Assembly: GCA_004193285.1 (NCBI GenBank)
Contig: SECP01000034.1
Location: 1-64,000 of the forward strand
From: Myxococcales bacterium
GTDB taxonomy: Bacteria; Myxococcota_A; Polyangia; Polyangiales; Polyangiaceae
Direction of reading: 5' to 3'
DNA: 64,000 nucleotides
Shown here: in pieces, positions 1 to 7,171 of the stretch
Layout of the letters: each line of letters opens with the position of its first letter
How positions within the stretch are numbered: the first letter of the stretch is position 1
The notes under the pieces: model-generated
What the model was told of the DNA's origin: nothing
Seen by the model: only the letters and a program-made list of their open reading frames with translations
Databases searched by the model: none
Translations under genes and position numbers: made by a program

Positions 1-468
1 CCCGGGGATCACGCCGGCGGCTCGGGGTCGGAGGGCGGCTCCGGGGGCTCCAGGCCGGAGGGCGGCGCTGGTGGCGCGCGGGGTGACTGCCCGAGCGATG
101 TCCCTGCAGCGGTCGGCGCTTCGTGCCGTGGCTTTGCCGAGGGCAACCAATGCCAAGACGAAGACCACGATACGCCCTGCGGCACCGAAGCCTACATCCG
201 TTGCGAGAGCGGCACGTGGCGCTGGCTGGAGGCGGCCGGCTGCGGCGGCGCGGGCGGCGCGGGCGGAAGCGGCGGCGCTCCGGAGTGCCCGGAGGACATC
301 GCGGCTGCCGACGGAGAGGCCTGCGACGCCTACGGCGAAGGTTACTTTTGCTCGGACGGCGGCACGGACCCTTGTCAGTTCGGTAACTCGATCATTTGTC
401 AGGGCGGCGAGTGGCAGCGGCAAGAAGCCTTTCCGGCGCCTTGCGGCGGTGCTGGGGGCGCAGGCTGA
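1..468 (+). CDS. Secreted Cys-rich, Gly-rich protein, 3' part (5' end outside window)
   Basis: Frame 1 is open from the first base to a TGA, so this is the C-terminal 155 residues of a gene that begins upstream. The visible part starts with a Gly/Ser-rich linker. Two related Cys-rich modules follow, joined by another Gly-rich linker. Each module has a CP start, an acidic stretch, a GxxC and a CxxGxW-type end, with about six cysteines in total. Paired cysteines with Gly-rich linkers suggest disulfide-bonded domains in an exported protein, a type common in myxobacteria. I do not recognise a named family and infer no enzymatic function. The downstream ligase gene starts 72 bp later on the same strand; no terminator is obvious between them. 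Confidence 0.6.
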   Translation, partial: PGDHAGGSGSEGGSGGSRPEGGAGGARGDCPSDVPAAVGASCRGFAEGNQCQDEDHDTPCGTEAYIRCESGTWRWLEAAGCGGAGGAGGSGGAPECPEDIAAADGEACDAYGEGYFCSDGGTDPCQFGNSIICQGGEWQRQEAFPAPCGGAGGAG

Positions 469-540
469 GCCGGGCCGGCACGGGCGCCGCCTGACGGATT
501 ACTTGGCCCCGGACGAGCGTTTTGGATACCGAAGAGCGAC

Positions 541-1602
541 ATGAGCCATCGCAAAGTGTCCGTGATCATGGGCGGGACGTCGTCGGAGCGACAGGTGTCG
601 CTGGCATCCGGTGAAGCCGTGCTCGCCGCGCTCACGGAGCAGGGCGTGGATGCGCGCGCCATCGTGCTCGGACCGGGCGACGACGCGCTCTCGATGCTGG
701 CCGGCGCGGACATGGACGCCGCCTTCCTGGCGCTGCACGGCAAGCTCGGCGAAGACGGCTGCGTGCAAGGTCTGCTGGAGCTGCTCGGGATTCCGTACAC
801 GGGCTCCAGCGTGCTCTCGAGCGCGCTCGCGATGGACAAGCTGAAGAGCAAGGAGCTCTTCCGCCTGCACAACGTGCCGACTCCGGCCTACTACGTGGTG
901 GACCAGGACAGCGCGGAGCAGCTGGCGGACATTCACGGCTCCTTCGGGTTCCCGGTCGTCGTGAAGCCGCGCCGCGAGGGCTCCAGCATCGGCGTGAGCC
1001 GCGCCAACGACCTCGCCCAGCTCACGGAGGCGGTCGAGCTCGCGCTGGCGTTCGATTCGTCCGTGCTCGTCGAGCGCTTCGTGCAAGCGCGCGAGGTGGC
1101 GGTGGCGATTTTGGACGGCCGCGTGTTGGGCGCCATCGAAATTGCGCCGAAGAGCGGCATGTACGACTTCGCCGCCAAGTACACCCCGGGGATGACCGAC
1201 TACTACATGCCCGCGCGCTTGCCGGCCGCGCGCTACCGCAACGTGCTGAACCTGGCCGAGCGCGCGGCAGAAGCGCTGGATACGAGCGGCGCCGTGCGCG
1301 TCGACCTGCTCGTGACCGAGAGCCAGAACGAGTACGTGCTCGAGGTGAACACGCTGCCCGGAATGACTCCGACCAGCCTCCTCCCGAAGATCGCCGGCGC
1401 CGCCGGCTACGAGTTCGGCGAGCTATGCCTCGCGATCTTGAACGGCGCCAAGCTGCACGCCCGCAAGCCCGAACGCCGCGCTACCGCGGAGGCGCTCACG
1501 CTGCCCGCCACTCCCGCTGCCTTCGAATTGGCGGAAGAAGCGAGCGTCGTCGTGCGGCGTTACGGCGCCGCGCGGCGTTCGCAGCGGTCACGCACGGCCT
1601 GA
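541..1602 (+). CDS. ddl: D-alanine--D-alanine ligase
   Basis: This ATP-grasp ligase joins two D-alanines in the cytoplasm to make the dipeptide that ends the peptidoglycan stem. The N-terminal motif GGTSSERQVSL (residues 11-21) is the Ddl signature containing the substrate-binding Glu. The HGKLGEDGCVQGLLE segment, PYTGSSVLSSALAMDK and the C-terminal metal/phosphate motif LEVNTLPGMT are all present. At 353 residues it is about 40 longer than typical Ddl, owing to a non-conserved C-terminal tail. A GAAGAG-like ribosome site lies just before the ATG. The gene is not in a mur/fts cluster. Its 3' end overlaps the convergent lipoprotein gene by 43 bp. Confidence 0.95.
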   Translation: MSHRKVSVIMGGTSSERQVSLASGEAVLAALTEQGVDARAIVLGPGDDALSMLAGADMDAAFLALHGKLGEDGCVQGLLELLGIPYTGSSVLSSALAMDKLKSKELFRLHNVPTPAYYVVDQDSAEQLADIHGSFGFPVVVKPRREGSSIGVSRANDLAQLTEAVELALAFDSSVLVERFVQAREVAVAILDGRVLGAIEIAPKSGMYDFAAKYTPGMTDYYMPARLPAARYRNVLNLAERAAEALDTSGAVRVDLLVTESQNEYVLEVNTLPGMTPTSLLPKIAGAAGYEFGELCLAILNGAKLHARKPERRATAEALTLPATPAAFELAEEASVVVRRYGAARRSQRSRTA

Positions 1603-2222
1603 TTGTAGCGGCCGGTCATCTCCACGACGTCTTCCTTCGGTTCCTGCGGGGGGAAGAAGACGTAGCGAGCGGCTTCGGCGCGCGACCGCTCCGCTTGGCC
1701 GGGGTTGACCGAGATGCCGGCGATGCCCAAGCCGAAGCCAGCTCCGACCGTGATACCGCCCGCGGCGAGGCGCGCGCCAGAGATCTTCTGGCTCTCTTCA
1801 CCGCTCGAGCCACGCTCGGTGCTGAAGGCGGAGACGAACAAGATCGTTCCAACCGCGACCGCGATCGCGCCCGCGACGCCGAGGCTACCGGCGACCACCT
1901 GCTTGGTGTCGTGGCTCTTCACGGCGTCCGAATGGCGAAGAAACATGGGCCCGCCGCCCATGTCGTCGCTCAGGCTCGGAATGGAGACCGGACGCGAGTC
2001 ACCGACCTGGTAGAGCCCCACGCCGTCGTCCCGCGTTTGGGACTTTACCCCGTATTTGTCCACGAACTCCGCGCGCGTGGGCCCGACGACCAGCCAGTCT
2101 TGCTTCTCGCAGGACGTGCGAGCGACGCCAGCCGGGGTGGGGAAGTCGCCGTCCAACCGGTGAACGGTGGTTGCACAGCCGCTGACTAAAGTGAGCAAGA
2201 CAAGGCCGCAAACGCCACGCAT
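1560..2222 (-). CDS. Lipoprotein with two hydrophobic segments, unknown function
   Basis: The 220-residue protein begins with a short lipoprotein signal (MRGVCGLVLLTLVSGC, lipobox VSGC), so the inner ATG is preferred over one six codons upstream. The first 100 residues are polar. A pair of hydrophobic Gly/Ala-rich helices follows, separated by a charged loop, and then a polar tail. The two-helix hairpin resembles the C-terminal parts of the proteins encoded at 9575-10240 and 24088-25080. It lies 58 bp downstream of the membrane-bound spermidine synthase homologue on the same strand and may be co-transcribed with it. No catalytic motif is visible. Confidence 0.7.
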   Translation of the reverse strand: MRGVCGLVLLTLVSGCATTVHRLDGDFPTPAGVARTSCEKQDWLVVGPTRAEFVDKYGVKSQTRDDGVGLYQVGDSRPVSIPSLSDDMGGGPMFLRHSDAVKSHDTKQVVAGSLGVAGAIAVAVGTILFVSAFSTERGSSGEESQKISGARLAAGGITVGAGFGLGIAGISVNPGQAERSRAEAARYVFFPPQEPKEDVVEMTGRYNQAVRDRCERRAAP

Positions 2223-2280
2223 GGGGCAAGCCGGTACCATGCCGGGTTGCCGGAGTCACTCGCGGCCGCGCGACGCCCGC

Positions 2281-4719
2281 TCAAGGGCCGCGGAGCCCGG
2301 CGCTCGAAACCTCGCTCTTGAACTCGAGGATCTTGCTCACGAGCTCTTCTCGAGCGCTCCACGGCAGCGTGTTGCCGCGCGGTGTCGCGTACTCCAGGTA
2401 GAGATTCTGGTCCGTCGAAACCAGCTCCGAAAGCGGCTCGCCCTCCTCGCGCGCGCTCGCCTCGAGGAAATGGTCGAGGTCCGCGTCGGCGAGGAGCACG
2501 TCGTCCAGCAAGCTCATGAGCGGGCGGTTACCGGGAGTCTTCGCGATGACCTCCGGCGTGAGCTGCAGCGCGTGGACGCGCGACTCCGAGGCGACGAGCG
2601 GCTGCATCGAAGCGACCAAGATGCCTTGTTGACCCCCGTAAAAAAGGGCCACGTGGGGGAAGACGGTGCGCAGCGTGTGCACGAGGGTCGCGAAGTCTTT
2701 GCGGCGGATGTGGTGCATCTGCACCCACTGCTGAAAGATTCCTCGCGGCTTCATGTGCTGCTCTACGAGGCGGTAAAACTCCTGGCTGTACAGGCTGGAG
2801 GCGCCCGCGAACCACACGCTCGAGAGCTCCATGGAGATGAGGTCGTAGCGGTGCTGCTCCACGAGCAAGAAGTTACGCCCGTCCCCCAGGTGAATGGAGA
2901 GCCGCGGGTCGCGCAGCGCGCCGCCGTTCACGGACTCGAAGTACGCGCCGGCCGCCTCCACGATGGCCGGCGAGATCTCGACCAAATCCAGCTTCTTCCA
3001 CGGGTAGGCGGCGATCGTCCCCAGCGTCGTCCCCGTCCCCAAGCCGATGACCAGCGAGCGCTCGAACTCGCTGACGAAGATGGAGGGGTAGTGCGCAAAG
3101 AAGCGCTGCGCGCTCATTTCCCAGCCGGTGTTACCTTGGAATTTGCCGTTCGTGTACAGGGTGCGCACGTCGCCCACGCGAGTGACCGTGGTCACGCCGC
3201 CGTGAACGTCGTCGCGCACGAACAAGATCTCGTCCGGCTCGTTCCACTTTTCGAAGTACACGTTCGTCCCGGCGGTGAGCCGCGCCAGATCCCACCGCGG
3301 CGTGAAGAGCCATACCGCCGCGGTCGCCCACGCGAGGCCCAACGCCCAGAGGCGCTTCTTGCCGGTGACGAAGCGCGTCGTGAGCAGCCCGGTGAGCGCA
3401 AAGACGAGCGCCACCGCGAACAGCGAGCCTTCCGAGCCGAGCGCCGGTAGCACGACGTAGCCGGTGAGCAGCGAGCCGAGCACCGCGCCCAGCGTGTTCA
3501 CGGTCGTGAGGCGCCCCACCCACCAGCCGAGGTCGTCCGAAGCCGCGACCCGCTGCAAAAGGAGGGGAAAGGTGAGCCCCATGAAGACGGTCGGGATCGC
3601 CAGGACCACGAAGGCAATGCTGCCGCGCATGGCCTCGCGAGCAGCGAACGACGAGAAGAACCCGCCGCTCCCATTGAAGACCATCGGCAGCTTGTCCCAA
3701 AGGGGCAGGGTGATCGCGAGGGCGAGGCCGGAGAGCACCAACCCGAACGGCAACGCCGCCTCCCCGAAGCGCCGCCGCACCGCCTCCGCGCGCGACGCAC
3801 CCAAGAACAGGCACGACAAGAACGCGGCCAAGATGAGGCCGAAGGCGTACGCGCTGCTGCCGATGATCAGCGCGAGCAGGTGCGTGAAGATCACCTCCGC
3901 CGCGAACACCAAGGCGCCCGAGAGAGCTGCCACCACGTAGGCAACCCACGCGTCCTTCACCACGCCGCGCCCGTCGTGCACGCCGGAAACGGACGCGTCC
4001 GCCAGCGGCTCTTGCGCGGGTGCGCGGCGCCCGAAGGCAATCGCGAGCGCCCCGATGACCGCGCTTCCGGCTGCGGACAGCAACACGGTCGAGGAAAGCC
4101 CGAGCGCGGGCAAGATGAGGTACGCGGCGAGCAGGGCGCCCAGCGCGCCGCCAGCCGTGTTCGAGGCATAGAGCGCCCCGAGCCGCTTTTCCCGGACCGC
4201 AGCCACCAGTGCGTCCGCAGAAGCGGGCAGCAGCCGCGAGAGCAGCGGCAACGTGGCCCCCATCGCGGTCGTCGGCACCACCACGATGAGCAGCGCCCCC
4301 AGCCAGCGCGCCGCGCTCAGCGCCGCCAAGGATTCCGGGAACGCGCGCGCAATCGCCGCGTACAGGGGAGCCAGCGCCTGAAAAGCGAGCGGAGAAGCCG
4401 CCACCGTGACCGCGACGACCAGCTCCAGCACGCCGTACGCGACCAGCGGCCGCTTCACCCGCCGCGAATAGCGCCCGCCCAGCAGCGCTCCGAGCGCCAG
4501 GCCGGTCATGAACGCGGACAGCACCGCGCTCACCGCGTGCGCGGTCGCGCCCACCACGTACGACAAGTACCGAGAAAAACAGAGCTGATCGATGAGCCCG
4601 GTCGCGCCGGAGAGCACGAACAGCGTCAAAATCAGGCCAAAAGGCGGCTCTTTCCCGAGTGACGCGGCCACTTTCGACCCCGAACCGCCATAAACTGGCT
4701 CTACTTGCGCGCTTTGCAC
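2281..4719 (-). CDS. Membrane-fused spermidine synthase-like protein
   Basis: The 812-residue protein has two parts. Residues 1 to about 500 hold roughly 14 hydrophobic helices arranged like a transporter of the MFS type. Residues 500-812 form a Rossmann methyltransferase-like domain of the spermidine synthase family. The SAM/decarboxylated-SAM motif LVIGLGTGTTLG lies near residue 560, followed by VEISPAIVEAA, an HLGDGRN motif and YSQEFYR. Such fused MFS/polyamine aminopropyltransferase proteins are known in bacteria, but their substrates are mostly untested, so polyamine synthesis should not be assumed. The start is a GTG; a lipoprotein gene follows on the same strand. Confidence 0.85.
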   Translation of the reverse strand: MQSAQVEPVYGGSGSKVAASLGKEPPFGLILTLFVLSGATGLIDQLCFSRYLSYVVGATAHAVSAVLSAFMTGLALGALLGGRYSRRVKRPLVAYGVLELVVAVTVAASPLAFQALAPLYAAIARAFPESLAALSAARWLGALLIVVVPTTAMGATLPLLSRLLPASADALVAAVREKRLGALYASNTAGGALGALLAAYLILPALGLSSTVLLSAAGSAVIGALAIAFGRRAPAQEPLADASVSGVHDGRGVVKDAWVAYVVAALSGALVFAAEVIFTHLLALIIGSSAYAFGLILAAFLSCLFLGASRAEAVRRRFGEAALPFGLVLSGLALAITLPLWDKLPMVFNGSGGFFSSFAAREAMRGSIAFVVLAIPTVFMGLTFPLLLQRVAASDDLGWWVGRLTTVNTLGAVLGSLLTGYVVLPALGSEGSLFAVALVFALTGLLTTRFVTGKKRLWALGLAWATAAVWLFTPRWDLARLTAGTNVYFEKWNEPDEILFVRDDVHGGVTTVTRVGDVRTLYTNGKFQGNTGWEMSAQRFFAHYPSIFVSEFERSLVIGLGTGTTLGTIAAYPWKKLDLVEISPAIVEAAGAYFESVNGGALRDPRLSIHLGDGRNFLLVEQHRYDLISMELSSVWFAGASSLYSQEFYRLVEQHMKPRGIFQQWVQMHHIRRKDFATLVHTLRTVFPHVALFYGGQQGILVASMQPLVASESRVHALQLTPEVIAKTPGNRPLMSLLDDVLLADADLDHFLEASAREEGEPLSELVSTDQNLYLEYATPRGNTLPWSAREELVSKILEFKSEVSSAGLRGP

Positions 4720-4789
4720 TGCCGCGCACCATAGCCAAAGCTCCTGGCTCCTCCTAGCCGTCCGGCCTGAAAAGATTTGGTTTTTATCG

Positions 4790-4818
4790 TTGTAGGATCC
4801 TGATTCGCGAACTATCTT
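4790..4818 (+). promoter_or_regulatory. Sigma-70-type promoter for tRNA-Glu
   Basis: TTGTAG and TATCTT are separated by 17 bp, with the -10 box ending 19 bp before the mature tRNA. Two mismatches to the -35 and two to the -10 consensus are acceptable for a GC-rich genome. The assignment rests on position and spacing only. Confidence 0.45.
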
Positions 4819-4837
4819 CCCGCGCCTTCGCTAGGAA

Positions 4838-4912
4838 GTCCCCATCGTCTAGCCCGGCCCAGGACACGGCCCTTTCAAGGCTGTAACAGGGGTTCGAATC
4901 CCCTTGGGGACG
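4838..4912 (+). tRNA. tRNA-Glu (anticodon TTC)
   Basis: A 75-nt cloverleaf can be folded by eye. The acceptor stem GTCCCCA pairs with TGGGGAC, and the anticodon loop CTTTCAA sits on a 5-bp stem. The T arm contains GGTTCGAATCC, and the discriminator base is G. The sequence closely follows bacterial tRNA-Glu. The 3' CCA is not encoded. A promoter lies upstream and a strong hairpin downstream, so it looks like a single-tRNA transcript. Confidence 0.95.
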
Positions 4913-4935
4913 CTACAAACGTCCAGATTCGAGTG

Positions 4936-4979
4936 AACGACCGCCACCCCTTGAAACGGGCCGGCGGTCGTTGGCTTTT
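4936..4979 (+). terminator. Rho-independent terminator after tRNA-Glu
   Basis: A perfect 10-bp stem (AACGACCGCC / GGCGGTCGTT) has a 17-nt loop and is followed closely by GGCTTTT. It starts 24 bp after the tRNA and is placed to end that transcript. Confidence 0.75.
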
Positions 4980-5010
4980 GTGAGGGTGGGGCTACGCGGC
5001 ACGCAGCGTT

Positions 5011-6584
5011 TTAGGGGGTGAGCGGGGGTTGGAGCGACCAGCCGAAGCCTTGGACGCTTCGGGGAGCCATGATCGTGACGAGCTCGGACAGCTTGCGTCC
5101 GTCCACCTTGGCTACCTTGATGCTCGCCTTCTCGAACGTCTCCGATGAAACGTCGATGACCAGGTATTGCCCATCACCGGTCCACGCGAAATACGGGGTC
5201 GCATCCTCTTGCCCGCCCGGATTTACGCTCAGCGGCGGAGTCGCGGGCATGTTGAGATCGGCCAAGAGGAGCTTGCCCTCCGTCGAGTAGCCCAGAACCT
5301 TGCCGTCGGGGCTCACCGTTTCGTAAGCAATGCCGGCCATTGGAGCGGGAACGAACGGCGCAAGGGTTGGCGGCTTGGCCTCCATGTCGACCAACGTGAG
5401 CTGTTTGTGCTCGGCGTCGAGCATGAGCAGCGTGGTCCCGTCAGGCAACCAACGAAGGAAGTCCCCAGTAACGGGAATCACGACGGGTAGAGATGGTTCC
5501 GCCCCGGAGACGTCGGCGACCACCCATTCTTGGGTGGCCTCGAAATTCGGCGGATAGGCCACGTTGTATGCGATCAACGCCTTCTTCGGGTGCCAGCGCG
5601 CCGCTCGGCCTTCCGAACCTTGCATGACACCGTTCAGCGGCTTGACGTCGGCGGGAGCGGCAACGCTGCCGTACATCAACGCTTGCGTCCCGTTGCCCGC
5701 GTTGAACGCGAAGTAGGTGCCATCGTGGCTGAAGCTCGGCGAAGATGCGTACGTGCGCATCAGCGGATACACGTCCGTGCTCGCGAGCTGGGGACCACTG
5801 GTGTCGAAGAGCTTGACGTTCACGCCCTCGGTGCCGAAATGCACCCCGTCGGGGGACCAAGTCCACTGGGCGTTGATTGCCTCCGCATGCTGCGGTTGCC
5901 CGGGCAGCCCTCCTGGCACGCTCACGAAGTTCATGCCGGTGTCGTCGTCGAAGATCAGGCCGTCGCCCTTGGGCGCCCGCGAATAGAGCAAGGCGCTGGT
6001 CGTGATCACCCTTTGCTCGGGCATGGCCGTCGTGGAATCGAGGGCGATCAGGGTCTTGTCGTTTTTGAGGAAAACCGTCTTGTTGTCGGCGGCCCACTGC
6101 GTGCCGATGGCGTCCCCACCCCACTTGAGGCCGCTTACCAAGACTCTCCCCTCCGAGGGCGCGAGCCCGTCCATATCCCACACCATCAAGCTGTCACCCG
6201 CGACGCCCGACATGTGCTTCCCGTCGCTGGACTAGTCGGGTCCGCTCGTACCGGTCAAACTGTTGGCAGGAGGATCACCCAGGCGGATGGCGGCGCCGCA
6301 TTGGGGTAGTTGTGCGTGTCATACGCAAAGAAGCCGTCCGGCGTCGTGAATACGAGCCACTGAGCCGGGCCCTCCGCACGCCCGGGTCCGCCTCCGCCAC
6401 CTGCTACAGATCCAGTCCCGCTGCCGCCACCTGAGCCGGCGAGCGAGCTGCCCGCGCCACTGCTCCCGCCGCTGCCCGCGCCGCTGCCGGGGGTCACGGT
6501 GCTCGCTTCGCCGCCCGTCCCTCCGCACGCGCCGAGCAGCCCCGCCAATGCGCACGCGCACCAACCCAGCCTCACCGTTCGCAT
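5011..6584 (-). pseudogene. Beta-propeller (WD40/TolB-like) lipoprotein gene broken by a frameshift and a stop
   Basis: Two adjacent reading frames appear to be halves of one gene. The first (6584-6255) encodes a lipoprotein signal (lipobox LLGAC) and a Gly/Ser-rich linker. It then enters a propeller-like start (AQWLVFTTPDGFFAYDTHN) and ends in a shifted frame at TGA. The second (from ATG 6213 to 5011, 400 residues) has repeated blades with SPDG, SHDG and TGDGQYLV motifs typical of TolB/WD40-like propellers but no signal peptide. Reading the second frame upstream gives GPD-stop-SSDGKHM; a TAG at 6232-6234 stands where TGG would restore the usual WSxDGKxM blade motif. An intact ancestor would need one frameshift and one nonsense change reversed. 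A sequencing error could explain part of this. If both changes are real, only the 400-residue frame could be translated, and it would not be exported. Confidence 0.6.
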
Positions 6585-6820
6585 CGAGACACCCTACGTG
6601 TCGTCCCCGTCGAGTCTACCCGGCAGGACATTGACGAGGGTTAGATCCAAGAGGTGGTCCCCAACGGCGCGAGCGCCAGACGTCACTCGTAGACGCCGGC
6701 CGGCCAGTGGCAGAGAGCTCTGCAGATCGCTCAACCTTCACGAACCCGGCATTTTCAGGCCGCGGTAGGCGACGCCTGAACGGTTGCGCAGCCCGCGAAT
6801 TCCCGCCATGCTTCACTGCC

Positions 6821-7165
6821 ATGGCGACGCAGGCGACGATCGTGTCGGTGCTCGAGATCGAAGATCGAGAAGAGCTGGAGCCCGAGGGGCAGCAGACGTT
6901 ACCGGTAGAGCTGGACGCGATCCCCGGCGCGGTTTGGCAGATGGAGCTGCAAGGGCTGCTGCCGGCGGGCGTCCGAGTCAGCTTGTTCGAGAAGGGCTCG
7001 CGCAAGTGCGCGCTGTTGCGCTTCGAGCCAGGTCAGCGTGAGCACGCGTACGCGGCGTTCGAGAAGGCGCTCGCGGGCGCGAACGAGGTGAGCGAGCAGT
7101 CGCACCGCGCGGCGGCTCAAGCGGTCGAGCGCGTGCGGCGGGATTCGAAGCCGGCGCCGGGTTGA
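6821..7165 (+). CDS. Small hypothetical protein
   Basis: A 114-residue protein in a frame with good high-GC codon bias. The ATG at 6821 is chosen because upstream codons look non-coding. The sequence is soluble and Glu/Ala/Arg-rich. It has a short hydrophobic strand (TIVSVLEIEDREEL), a middle part that looks like a small beta fold, and an amphipathic C-terminal helix. I recognise no family. It converges on the PilB/GspE-like ATPase gene with a 6-bp gap and is divergent from the broken lipoprotein gene. Confidence 0.55.
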   Translation: MATQATIVSVLEIEDREELEPEGQQTLPVELDAIPGAVWQMELQGLLPAGVRVSLFEKGSRKCALLRFEPGQREHAYAAFEKALAGANEVSEQSHRAAAQAVERVRRDSKPAPG

Positions 7166-7171
7166 GCGAGC

